Below, one piece after another: positions 19,601-28,000 of a stretch of DNA of 32,269 nucleotides (positions are counted from its first letter, which is position 1; every line of letters starts with the position of its first letter). The notes under the pieces are model-generated. The model had not been told where the DNA came from, did no database searches, and worked only from the letters and a program-made list of their open reading frames with translations. The translations under genes were made by a program, and so were the position numbers. This stretch comes from a virus, in IMG/VR virus record IMGVR_UViG_3300020421_000086, positions 1-32,269 of that record; one strand, written 5' to 3'.

Positions 19601-20936
19601 CTGTACCACCAGCAACGTATGTCAATGGCATTGTTGACACACCAGCCATTACTTTTACTTCATTTGCATTATCATTACTAACAATTGGATAAGCATCTTC
19701 TCTAAATCTGTAGGTAGTAAGACCATTTGTTATATCAACACCAGCAACTATAACATTTCTTGATTGGTTAGTACCTGTTCCAATATAATGACCACCAGTT
19801 GATCTTATACTTGCAATACCAGTTAGATAATCATATTGAAAGAGAGAAATATTTCTAGTAGCAGATAATGGAGAGAACGTAAATCCAGCTCCAGTAATTC
19901 TTATTCTATCGTCTATATCAAATCCATGAGCTGCACTTGTTGTAAAGGTAGCAATTCCTGTTATTTGATTATAAATTGCGGTAGTAATACCAACAGTAGT
20001 ACCAGCATTAGTACCCATTAAAGCAGTTACACTCGCTCCATAACCCTGAGATGATCTAACATTAATCTCAGGAACTGCTCTATATGCCTGTCCCTTACCT
20101 GTAACTTTGGTAAATTCTATAGCACCAGTTGTACCAACACCAACTCTACCAGATGCTTTTAATGGATAATAGTATCCAGAACCAGTTTGAAGACCTACTT
20201 TTACAATTCTTCCTGCTCTAGGTACTCCACTTAAGAAATTGATTTTGTTTTCTGAAGTATCGACAACCTCAAAATCAGCACCAGGCGTTTGTACAACGTT
20301 GTTTATTAATACAAAAGGATTGTTATTAATATCAACACCAGTATTGACATCATTATAGAGAGCTGTTACTATACCTAAATTTTCTGTTAAATTAAACTGC
20401 GTTCCAGCAATACCCGTAAAGTCAAGAGAAAGGTCATCTAATATTACATTCTTATCCTTAACAGCATAAGGATCCATTTTTCTGGAGAACAATCTTCCAG
20501 CAAATGTAGATCCAGTCTCTAATCCAACAGGACCAGCTTTACCATACGGTGCATCTGTAAAATATATCTTATCATCAACAATATTATAATCTCCAGTATA
20601 TACCGAATTACCAGAACCTACAGTATGACTAGTTGCTATTGAACCAAAAGCTCCACGTTCTACAACAACATCAGAAGCAGTTGTAGTACTAAAAACTGGA
20701 TAATATCCTAAACCACTTTTGAATATTACAATTTCTGCAATAGTACCAACACCAGAAATGGCAGGATAAAACACACCTTCCGTTACAGGTGTCATTGTCC
20801 CGTCTATTTCAACTTTTGGAGGATCAGTCTTGGCGTATCCAACACCACCATCCAGCACCTCAATTTTTTCTATTCCGTAATCGGAATTAAAATAAGGCCT
20901 TAAGAGAGCTCCAGATCCAGGCGTAGTCCTTGGCAT
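10650..20936 (-). CDS. Giant repeat-rich adhesin-like virion protein (3428 aa)
   Basis: I recognise this as a very large marine T4-like structural protein but cannot name it. Order of parts: an N-terminal region with I-x3-x-G-G-x-G-Y turns (about 20-90 and 260-310); a beta module also found in the 224-aa protein (about 190-255); a repeat array (about 740-2340) with 16 copies of C-x2-D-x5-[HK]-x-Y-P-[RK], each in a module with Y-x-P-x-T-G-x-L-T-x-T and H-G-[FL]-x2-G-[DN] strands, plus ten GG-x-[YF]-x-H-x-[FY] repeats; a second copy of the 224-aa-type module (about 2590-2670); a BNR/Ycf48-like propeller region (about 2865-3145); and a last G-G-F-G-Y-D segment. No signal peptide or enzyme site is seen. 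The start has AGGA 8 nt upstream, 13 nt after the stop of the 340-aa gene, implying co-expression. It is likely a long fibre or spike on the baseplate. Confidence 0.85.
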   Translation of the reverse strand: MPRTTPGSGALLRPYFNSDYGIEKIEVLDGGVGYAKTDPPKVEIDGTMTPVTEGVFYPAISGVGTIAEIVIFKSGLGYYPVFSTTTASDVVVERGAFGSIATSHTVGSGNSVYTGDYNIVDDKIYFTDAPYGKAGPVGLETGSTFAGRLFSRKMDPYAVKDKNVILDDLSLDFTGIAGTQFNLTENLGIVTALYNDVNTGVDINNNPFVLINNVVQTPGADFEVVDTSENKINFLSGVPRAGRIVKVGLQTGSGYYYPLKASGRVGVGTTGAIEFTKVTGKGQAYRAVPEINVRSSQGYGASVTALMGTNAGTTVGITTAIYNQITGIATFTTSAAHGFDIDDRIRITGAGFTFSPLSATRNISLFQYDYLTGIASIRSTGGHYIGTGTNQSRNVIVAGVDITNGLTTYRFREDAYPIVSNDNANEVKVMAGVSTMPLTYVAGGTVRSGVDTSILEGKNVVGFDILGVTTNTFKCFVGLSSFGLNYVTGGVVERTEAGIITAFSITHGGTGYYTPKSIAYLDGTPSDGITTITAHGDELGISTSIANVWYNPSTGIATIQAQYAHGLTVDNAVRLTGIAFSTPIGDITFPSDARKVFGVTKVENNINFQVNIGAGMTTLGIHTHQQGIGSYVPLEGHGLITNDFIEPTGTAVTFGSSPAVEVTRVVYDNVSGMATVLTKKDHNLKDDDCVVFSGIAFTCDYSPRLNLSNAEYDNTTGVMTVTTAAPHGFKVGKDVLLTGIGMTCEIDAGVGTHYYPRRQSSTYNASVPIVGVTTNTVTAQVGYAPPQDQFVHTFVSGKTGGLILGGDYAHTFVKANDGAVRTGGDFVHKFVTSASNAIFRGGAYTHRYVSSLDETIIVGGAYNHTFVAGSENTNCVSVVGGSNTTPTAADYNPSTGDLVLTVNGHGLSGPSVHSVTTSRYNAVVGILTITVPSHGFLNGDTIKVLDNSIGFKCSMDGYGSTHTYPRSTDPISDQWVAIGNTTANTFEINVGTSPIVNRTVTDASYTASTGIMTMTIGNHDLLQGNSIKIAANSIKFKCEMDGKQSIKTYPRTTDPIYDTAIPITGVGATTISVNVGISTIVKQTPVFVHYTPSVGIMTVVLDNTNHGIIVGDSVKFKEGSLAFTCLKDANTTVHFYPRPTDPYYNKAVPVTGVAGTMFTVQIGQTSAGNFTHTFIPNQGVANDAVITGGDYQHEFTGVSTDAVITGGNYAHTFESATTGGLLRTVQKIGIDSGSLIFKCAKDGYATEHAYPRETDPVYGQNIGITTVSTNNFTVRVGVSTLAKRSISTSTYDPLTGDLVLTVGSGHTYTSTSSHTITTATYTPSTGVLEPTIASHGFKSGEYVKFLDGSISFKCAEDGYTAPKPYPRPSDPFSNQWLSIYNVGVNTFSVFVGVSTNTTAHTFFLGLTDGLKKASDTIGINTGSLTFTCSRDEHRSLHSYPRPTDPYGGNLSVGIGSTSATTITVNVGVSTIQTHAITTSTYTPATGELVIESPRIGEKLKAADYYTVNMAYYNGATGIITCTVPNHQFTNGDRVRFAPNSIRFSCSMDGKSSTHSYPRSTDPVASKWVPVFDTTENTFSCRVGVSTITPYSPTGGSYDPFTGLLTLTIGSHKIRKGQSVKLKTRAFKFTCAKDAHLTNHFYPRATALKGPDPAYNTAVKVVSTSATGITIDVGTSSNLSEHTFISASAGSVYGGGDYDHVFYNADDDGLAKANGTLGISTDGMTFTCNQDAHATNHTYPRTGYAHTFVSANAGAIVLGGDYPHQFHSALTGALEFGGDFAHTYVTSSAGAAFTGGDYAHQFQSTFATTDAVHKGSWTGTKFTPTGVTYAPATGNLVLTFGSAHGLLAGTDTVGIKTESLTFTCARDGFVTPKSYPRSTDPIHGLTNVAIAATTVDTITINVGVSTNVTTNISTATYIPSTGVLTITVPSGHGLSTATPGGIGIATGGITFTCARDGHNTQHQYPRTTDPYHKKEMTITGVTATTISAQVGVSTLQYAGVTTAVYDGVTGVMTMTVDPATVVIASASQNKIGIVTSGISFKCGKDNFSSDHAYPRTTDPYNAKVISIASTTTNTITVNVGTAGSVLDVSAADYTGITGILTLTSANHRLVTGDNIGIATNSLIFTCAKDGHASNHTYPRNSDRINGKNVAIAATTNNTVTLNVGKAVNTGDPIDNQEIGIKTHSDNSITLHIGVSTIRPFNVTNATYIPTTGWVELTTDDAHGIDYSRSIGIATDSLIYTCAMDDNATEHAYPRTSDPAHNAKLVVDGSLPNTLKVNVGTTTNKPYTATAATYNEIVGVMTMTVGAGHSFTNATNFKFEQGALTFTCTRDGNVQAHAYPKKGDPWFDGTQVTRVINNTKVEMNVGVSTVPTFYKTGGTIQGAIVAPRLVNNSASGSDYASGGTFVDKIISANEYVVNVGISTCVHHYNRGGQMFHGKRITSSTGDGYSGVDVIERIDGGSFRVNLGVSTEYANFKRGGRVDKPVFLDVTEPDPYFNKPLEYVSGGTGIGTNAVANVRVNVSGRIGQFDLTEEGVGYKVTDELTLAGLSTDPRVGVLTAFQLEVTELDNDKFSSFYMGQFILFDNISTYFNGIRTKFTLSVTTGGTTEILSLKTLPGSDMDVTNNIFIYINDILQDPQFSYIFKGSRVIFTEPPKPGSKCSVFYFRGSNRDVETVEPPLTVKAGDIVQIKENRLDIMDVDQFPRTGKRIVASDVLETFAYDSIGINTDQTAERPITWEKQKRDKVVSGVLISKARPSLKAKVLPTTRIIRNVGSSDNIIWVNNAYPVFSDIDLLTQSERNAQIFEDYDIEPGIVTSIVSTSSSISALTISYGGTGYLYQTDPVISISNSTIKKRDIIKDWKFDDVITGVSDTIEWRAFTEEEPIVAVGSSSRFINTKSGVFWERGNIGFGGTVTFNSVGVGWTYSAPTDLYVVAGGDFGSLARGVSIGNSITSWKEMDLKEDRQVPALNLTVTYVSEYAGSFNDVIWEGARNTWVAVGAAGSIFTAVGLTSDSYFSQFSNTVQNLNSVVYAQNEFIAVGNGGAIIASNDGTIWSPKQSNTGYNFNDIIYDGNQFIAVGDNGTIGISSDKNYWQPWSSQQYNNAVHPATFDFRNLKFIDGIYVGISTTGSLYYSFDLINWNSRPVSHPNAIRDLASTNFGLSRGRRVLAVGSGTTAFYADPIINRATATASVTAGVVTSVTITDGGFGYDVGSSPPVIVSPDKTKKEDILSLRTKGDFGTIVGINTWMPGIGVTVPPRLQFTLKSNFNDNTNLGYGYSSLNALGINYSQLQKDDYFIIYDSPCVVGHALTGITTAIGGINNYPLNKVGIIPSGDNLGGIFRVEYATVGDSVSGLVTVTCAFQPGPNNNSDIQVGFTTDHLIDTFYGKYTWGQIYGYQNRGAGTPKEFFVNSDNGLTGLSTSAVVSRIKPLT
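11500..12340 (-). other. BNR/Asp-box-like (Ycf48-like) propeller region in the 3428-aa protein
   Basis: About 280 residues contain repeated blades of the type N-x-[IV]-x-[YW]-x-x-N-x-[FW]-[IV]-A-V-G-x-x-G-x-I followed by S-x-D-x3-W. Clear examples are NEFIAVGNGGAIIASNDGTIW, NQFIAVGDNGTIGISSDKNYW and NTWVAVGAAGSIF. The S-[NS]-D-G-x-x-W element is the Asp-box of BNR repeats, and the AVG-x-x-G-x-I strand recalls photosystem II assembly factor Ycf48-type propellers. I count four to six blades, including degenerate ones. No sialidase catalytic arginine triad was identified, so a binding or scaffold role is more likely than catalysis. Confidence 0.6.
15520..15712 (-). repeat. GG-x-[YF]-x-H-x-[FY] short repeats, three copies
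   Basis: Residues encoded here contain GGDYPHQF, GGDFAHTY and GGDYAHQF spaced about 17 residues apart. They are introduced by YAHTFVSANAG, which is joined directly to a truncated YPR module. Confidence 0.75.
15820..15905 (-). repeat. GG-x-[YF]-x-H-x-[FY] short repeat, single copy
   Basis: The segment reads EHTFISASAGSVYGGGDYDH then V-F, between the ninth and tenth YPR modules of the 3428-aa protein. Confidence 0.65.
17290..17430 (-). repeat. GG-x-[YF]-x-H-x-[FY] short repeats, two copies
   Basis: The encoded segment contains THTF, then GGDYQHEF and GGNYAHTF about 17 residues apart, each preceded by D-A-V-I-T. The two D-A-V-I-T-G-G halves look like a recent tandem duplication at protein level. 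Confidence 0.72.
18331..18575 (-). repeat. GG-x-[YF]-x-H-x-[FY] short repeats, four copies
   Basis: The encoded segment contains VHTF, then GGDYAHTF, GGDFVHKF, GGAYTHRY and GGAYNHTF at 17-19 residue spacing. It lies between the first and second YPR modules. This is the longest run of the short His/aromatic repeat in the protein. Confidence 0.78.
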
Positions 20937-20949
20937 TTATTACGTCCTA

Positions 20950-21972
20950 TCAAAGAATGTTAAGAGAACTACTGCAATATACTCTTGCAGATCCAGTACT
21001 ATCTCGTATAATACTAAACGTTAGAATATCATCATTACTCGTTGAAGGAGGTGGATTACCACCAACCCAATGAATTCCACCAGCAACAGGAATACTATTC
21101 ACTTTAACTGCATCACCATACGTAGCACCGACTCCTGCGTTGTTAATCAGAGTAATCGTAGTAGCCTTACTATTTAACGCAGTTACATTAGTGAAATCCC
21201 AAGTTATAACTGATGTCGTAAGTCCCCCTAAAAGAACAGATCCTTGAGAAACGTCTATAGTTAGAGTGCCACCAACAGCTGTTAATCCATCTGTCCATTT
21301 ACCTACTACTTTTTCAGTAATATCTCCATTTAGATGAGATGTACCACTAAAAGTACTAATACCAGTGATTTGGACATCACCCCTAACATCCAATCTGGAT
21401 GAAGGAGCCGTAGATCCTATACCACAATATGCACCAGCAGTAACAACAAAACTCTCTGATGGAATCGCTAATTCATTAGATGAAACTTGGAATCCATGTG
21501 CATTACCCTTTGTAATTGACCATATTGTTGGTCTTTCATTTGAATATGAAGCAACTTGTAACTGAGATGTAGGAAGTGATGTTCCTATGCCCACCATACC
21601 ATCGGATTTAATCCTAAACATGGTTGTAGCATAACCAATCTCTATAGGACCATCAGCAATTGCACCAGGCTGTTGTATTGTAATTTTACCAACATCAGAA
21701 TAACTAGAGGTTATAACACCAGTAGTATTAATATCAATTGAAGTATCTACATTTCCAGCAATATTAGCATATGTCGAAGTCGTTGCAATACCACAATTTG
21801 TAGAGTATCCAGCGGTACTAGCGTAAGATACGAAACTGATTAAGTTCGCTCCATCCCCAAAGACTGTATATACATCTTCAAAGTTGGAATTAATTTTCAA
21901 TGTTCCAGCTAACAGGGTATCCCCTGTCCCATCATTGGGCGCCGAACCAGTGTTTATACCTTGCCTAGCCAT
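20950..21972 (-). CDS. Fibre-stalk-like virion structural protein (340 aa)
   Basis: The N-terminus (MARQGINTGSAPNDGTGDTL then L-K-I-N-S-N-F-E-D-V-Y) is a recurrent head of marine T4-like structural proteins. The middle has two V-G-I-G-[TS]-x2-P-[TS]-S-x-L-x-V repeats (about residues 125-140 and 190-205), characteristic of beta-helical phage fibre stalks. The C-terminus has an I-H-W-V-G-G-N-P-P-P loop, then D-x-L-T-F-S-I-I-R-D and C-S-S-S-L-N-I-L, which resembles a small capping domain of many marine phage tail proteins. I infer a trimeric short fibre. It ends with TGA 13 nt before the 3428-aa start, so the two giant/short partners are probably co-expressed. It has an exact late promoter upstream and no Shine-Dalgarno. 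T4 has no gene between 7 and 8, so this is an insertion relative to T4. Confidence 0.82.
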   Translation of the reverse strand: MARQGINTGSAPNDGTGDTLLAGTLKINSNFEDVYTVFGDGANLISFVSYASTAGYSTNCGIATTSTYANIAGNVDTSIDINTTGVITSSYSDVGKITIQQPGAIADGPIEIGYATTMFRIKSDGMVGIGTSLPTSQLQVASYSNERPTIWSITKGNAHGFQVSSNELAIPSESFVVTAGAYCGIGSTAPSSRLDVRGDVQITGISTFSGTSHLNGDITEKVVGKWTDGLTAVGGTLTIDVSQGSVLLGGLTTSVITWDFTNVTALNSKATTITLINNAGVGATYGDAVKVNSIPVAGGIHWVGGNPPPSTSNDDILTFSIIRDSTGSARVYCSSSLNIL

Positions 21973-21993
21973 TACTTACAAGTGGTTTTTCTT

Positions 21994-22001
21994 TATTTAT
22001 A
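21994..22001 (-). promoter_or_regulatory. T4-type late promoter (TATAAATA) before the 340-aa gene
   Basis: The minus strand reads TAACTATAAATAAAGAAAAA between the stop of the 2999-aa gene (22003) and the ATG at 21972. The TATAAATA core is exact and lies in non-coding DNA about 21 nt before the start. It would drive the 340-aa and 3428-aa genes as a late transcript. Confidence 0.75.
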
Positions 22002-22002
22002 G

Positions 22003-25000
22003 TTAATATGGAGGGTTGTCATCATGAGATGCTAATGTTGTTCCCATACGAGTAACAGTTGAGTTAAATCTATTGGTATCATAATAGAAATTATTATCAA
22101 CTTCTTTCAATGCATTTGCATATCTCGCCTTAACGAATGAAGTATCACCAATTGATTTTACCTTCATCAATTCATCATCAATTTGAATAACATCATTTCT
22201 TGCTAAGGAACTAATTCCAGCAGAAATAACAATACCCTGATCAGTAGCAGATACTTGAGATCCAACTCCAACAGTAAGTTTTTTATTCTTAATTGGAGTC
22301 TGAATAATATTATCAATCATAATAATAGCATTCAACTTGGGATTCGCATACTTAAGAACATGTGTTCCAGTACCAAATCCAGTGAAGTCCATTGGTAATG
22401 AAGTTGATAATCCAGATAATCTAAATGTCACATCATCAATCTTCTGTGCAAATACCGTTTCTGGCATTACTGTAGTACCAAGTTCAATTGGAGTCATGTA
22501 TAGATCATCAGCAGGTGTAGCACCTCCAATATATGTTCCAGCAATAGAAATTCTATTGGTAACTGCATATCCAGTTCCACCTTGAACAACATTTACACCA
22601 GTTACATCTAAATTAGCATCTCTAGTAACATCAAATGTTGCACCATTACCAGATCCATTATTGGTAGATGGTAGATTATAATATGTTGTTAAAATACCAG
22701 TTCTCGTTCCTGTAACAGCAGTAACTGGGAATGTAAGATTATTTGCTGGATTTGCACCACCTAGATGTGTTCCAGCAATACTTACAGTATCACCAACATC
22801 ATATCCAGCACCACCTTTAATCAACACAACAGCAGTGGATATTGCAACACCAGTTGTTTGATCAAAATCGAATTTAACTTGGAATCTTGCTCCAGTACCA
22901 TTTCCAGTAGTAATGCCAGGCAAACCACCATCAGGACTACCAAATCCATACCATCTATAGAGAACTATTGGATTTGAAGTAACAGCAACACCAGTTACAG
23001 GGCCTGGGATTTGAACATTATAACCATTCTCATACATGGCACTGGATCCAGTACCAGAGGTAACAACAGACATAACAATGTCTTTAGTTCCTGTTGCATG
23101 AGATGTTGTACCAATACCAATTCCATCTCCACCCTGTTTATCAAGAACTAACTCTTGACCAGATTGGAAATTATGTCCTTGAATACTAAGTGCATTATTA
23201 GTTAAATTAACAATATTAGGATCTGAAGAACCATATGATACTTTAAATACTGGTTTATTATCAGATTTTAAATCAAATACAGTGTTTCCTTGTAGAGTAC
23301 CAGTTCTATCATGACTACCATTAAATCCTTGAGAAATATCATCCAATTTAAGAACTTTATTAGTCTTATTAAGAATATAACTCTTAATTGGTCTTCCTTC
23401 TGGGAAGTATATTCTCTGAACAGATCCATCTGGTAAAGAATCATCTTCGGTTACCATACAGAAATTCTGTTTATTACCTAAGAATACTTCATTATCAATA
23501 TTGATTATAAGATCAATTTTTTGATCTGCTGGTTTAACCTTCATGTTGTTGGATTTTGCAATACCAACACTTACTAAGTTTAATGCATCTGCATCTTTCT
23601 TAGGATCACTAGTAATTCTTAAATCAGAAAATTCAAGGAATCCTGATGGGTGTAGAATAGATCTTACGGATTCTTTCCACTGATTATATGGAAGATCACT
23701 CTTAATTGAGTATGAGAACTTCTGATAGTAGAAGTTATCTGATATTCTTTGACCGAAATCATTAAGAATACCAAAATTCATATCATTCTTGGATACTTTA
23801 TTTCTAGTAACTCCAAGTTTAGTTTTGACCTTAAATTTGGTTACGTCTCTTACGTTACCAGATAACTGAGACACTTCACCAGTTAAAGTTTCCCCAGACT
23901 TAAGTACTCCTATAGTATCTCTTAATCTTAGTTGATTTAATCTTGAATTCCAACCATTTTCTGCAACATATCCTTCAAATTTAGAAGCAGTTACTCTTTC
24001 ACCAGAAACATACTTTCCATCATCAATTAGTTTCATATCAAAGACAGCCATGTCTTTGTAATTGACGATATAACCTAGAGTAAAGTCATCATCATATTGA
24101 CCAAGAGTTACAGTTGAAATTCCTGCAACATTAGCCATACTGTAAGTAATAGTGTAATTTGTAGTATTGACACCTGTTACTGGGAAGAAACCATAGTCAT
24201 AAACTGCGGAGTTAAAGTTACCTTCTCCCTGTGTTATTGAATCTGGTGTTATTCTACATCCTTCAACGAAAACAGAGTCTCCAATCGCAAATGGGAATGA
24301 AATAATAGTCGAAGCATACCCAGTTGTTACTGGTTTATTGAATTGTGGATCAAGAAGAAGTTCTACAGTTACATCAGTACCAGAATGTGTAATATTATCA
24401 ATATCATAACCATTAGAGTTCTTAGTAGTAATGATACTTAATGGTTCATTAAATTCATAAGCATTTTCAATAACTTCTACTCTATCAACAGATCCACCAA
24501 TAACATGAGCAGCAATCTTAACATTATCATTACCACGAACAGTAAGAGTTGGTGGTTGAGTATAATTCTTTCCACCTGTTGTTACACCAACCTCATCAAT
24601 CCTTGCAATTCCATTAATATCTACAATTGCAGGAACACTTAAGAATGGTAACAAAGTAGGATCAGTTGGATAATCAAATCCATCTTTTACTCTTTCAAGA
24701 TTATCAATTTCACCTATTTCTGGAGAAGATACTTTAACTATACCATCCTTACCTTGAGTACTAGCAAAACCAACAACTTTAGGTAATACTCTATATCCTT
24801 TGCCAGGGAAATTGACCTTAGTTTTAGCAATTGGTCCTCTAGCAGTATCAGAATCAGTTCTATAAGTTATTGTACTAACACCAACCCTAGAAACATACAT
24901 CTGAGGCTCTGTTGGTTTAGACTTTAGGTTGAATGTAAATTCCTTATCACTCTTTCTAAGAACACTATGTTCTGCCTTAATAACGATCTTATCGAAAGTT

Positions 25001-28000
25001 ATGTTATTTCTACCAGTAACTTCAGTATCAGATATACCATATAATTTTCTATCGTCAGAAGGAACAACAGGAGTTAAATTATAATAACTCTTTCTTGGAT
25101 AATTAGTACTCGATCTAAGACTAACAGTAGAATTGGGAGTGCCAGGAATACCACTTCTACTTACATTAAATCCAGTATCAGCATCACCACTTACATCCAA
25201 TCTATTAACAAAATCAATATCTTCAAAGAAGTCCAATCTCATATCAAGAAGAGTCTGATCAGAAACATCAAAAGTGATAATATTACCAGTAGTGAAATTA
25301 AGTGCTGGATTAATCTTAGCAAGATGATATGAACCAACTGCAACACTCGTAATATTAACTATCGTAGCATTATCTACATCTCTTCTATGCTTACATAATT
25401 TTATTGAACTAACATCTTCCCTCAAAACAAAATATGTTTCATTATCAATTAATCCATTTATAGCATTTCCACCTGAATAATATACAACTTTATCACCACT
25501 TTGGAATGATGGGTTGTTAATTGCAATTTGAGTTAAATCTGCACTAAAATCATTATTATCGAAAGATATTTTTTCAGTAGTTATTTTAGCAAGTACTGGA
25601 TCATACCTTAAAGAAACTGTTTCTGTTGCAACAGGTATTGCATCAATTGTAATTACATCACCACTAGTTAAATTGTGATTAGTTTTAGTGGTTATCAGTC
25701 CATAATATCTTTCTATTGTAGAAGTAACTTTAGGGAAATTAGTAAGAAGTGAATGTCCAAATCCAATATTGTTTGCAAGATTATAGAAATATACCGCATC
25801 AGCAGCAGTAGGGAATCCAACAGTAGATAATCCAATACGATCTCTACCAAGATTCACAGCATAAACAGTAGATCCTGTTTCTAAAATTACTGTTCCTATA
25901 CCAGTTGTTGCTCCAACAGATGTTTTAGTCCAAACAAGTCCAGTACCTGCATATCCAACATCATAAGTCAATTCCTGACCTGTTGTATAAGTGTGTCCAT
26001 CAGGCATATAGATTGATCTTTCAGGAACAAATCTATTCTCTATTGAATAATTTCCACTAGTATTCAATCCAGTAGAGATTATATCATAATGAGTTCCAGT
26101 AGATCCAACACCAACAGAATTTTTTGGATCAAAATATGTGTAATAATTCTTTTGTGATAGGTATGTAATATCCTCATTACCCACTTCAAAGGAGAACTTA
26201 GTGGGTTTTAAAATAATATTAGCAGTTCCAGCTCTATGTGTTGCAGCCATACCGACATAGAACTCTCTTTTAACAAGAAGTCTAGAGTATTGATCATCAA
26301 TACCCATAACCCTCATTGATTCAGTTCCTATACCAATAATATCATCTTGAGCAAATCCAAAGGTATCAGTTACACTAATATAAGTCGTAACCCCAGTAGT
26401 ACCAACATTTGCAAGATCAGTAGCCAATCCAACAGACCTAGTAATAACTTTTACCTTTTGAAGTCCATTAAACGGTGTGAATTGTGATGTTGAGATTCCA
26501 GAAAGGTATATTGTTTCACCATTAGCAATTTCATGTGGAACTGTTGTTATACCTACAATTCTTCCTTCTTCCAATAAAAGAGTTGTTTCTGGGAAAGTAG
26601 ATACTCCAATTTGTACAGTATTAACTTCAGAACCCAATACTTCAGAAACAACAATATTTGTTCCTGTACCATCTGTACCAACATTATCTAATGTAAGACT
26701 ATCATTGACTTTATAATCAGTTCCTCTAGCAAAAATAGTTACTGAGGATATACCAGAAGTTTTGGTCTTTGTTACATTAAATCTTTGTTTGTAATTGTCA
26801 CTTATTTTGTCAATAAGATCATAATCAGAGTTTCCGTATGAGAGATAATATGGACCAACATTTCTTGTCAAGTCCTCTTCTATTACAGGATTGTCCTGAT
26901 TAAAAAATGTTATGAAGTTATCTTCAATTGGAAGATCCTTGAATTTTGTACCCATGATGTATGGATACTTAGGTTCAGCAACACCACTAGAATCAACATC
27001 AATACTATAGAAATATGCATATGTACCATCTGGATATTGTGGAGTTATACAGTACCTTCCACCATATTCATCCATATCTCCAGAATTATCATACTTAAAG
27101 TCATCAATAAAGTAGCCCAAAGCATACCCAGGCGGTCTCAGACCGACTTTAGATGTAGTATCGACTATGTAACTAGTTGTTAGTCTTATAACACTACCAC
27201 CAGTAGGAGACTCAAAACCATAAGGACCATATATTGGATTACCATCATAAGCATACCCCAATATAGGAGAGTGTTGTGGATTTGCACTTTGTTCTAAATT
27301 GCCAGAATCAATATTATCACCAAGTTGATATCTCAACTTCTTAGGTGGATACATTGATACTGTTTGGAGTTGAAACTCTGGGTTATTACTTGGTTTGGTT
27401 ATAAGTGAATCTTCATCACTAATAATATCCTCATTCTTAACTACCTGATTAATCTTCCATTCATGCACATCACCAATAAACTTAGCACCAAGACCTCTAT
27501 TCCTTAAAGTTAATGTAGTCTCACTTATTGCATATCCAACTCCACCATCAAGTATTTGAACACCCGTTATTTTATTATTAGTAATAACTGGTTGAATATC
27601 AGCAAAACTACCTGTAGGACTGGTTACAATTATATCAGAATCTTGTCTAAATCCTAAACCAGAAGCAAGTATTTGAACATCTACAATAGAACCACCAATA
27701 ATAATTGGTTTTAACAAAGCTGGAGTAGTAACTGTAGATATACCAATATCTGGTCTTCTATGGAAATCTAAAATGTTAGTACAACCATATCCAGTACCAC
27801 CTTCTTCCAAATAAACACTTTGAATAGTTCCAAGTACCTTTGGACTTATTGTAGGTTGAATAATCGTAGTAGATCCTATCGCAGAAAGAGTTTCAACAGC
27901 AACTACAATAGGTGGATATGCAATGGTATGTTTTCCACCTGTACCTGTTCCACGGAGAGTTGCATTTCTCTTTTTATCATAATTTTCGGGAGTTTTTTGA

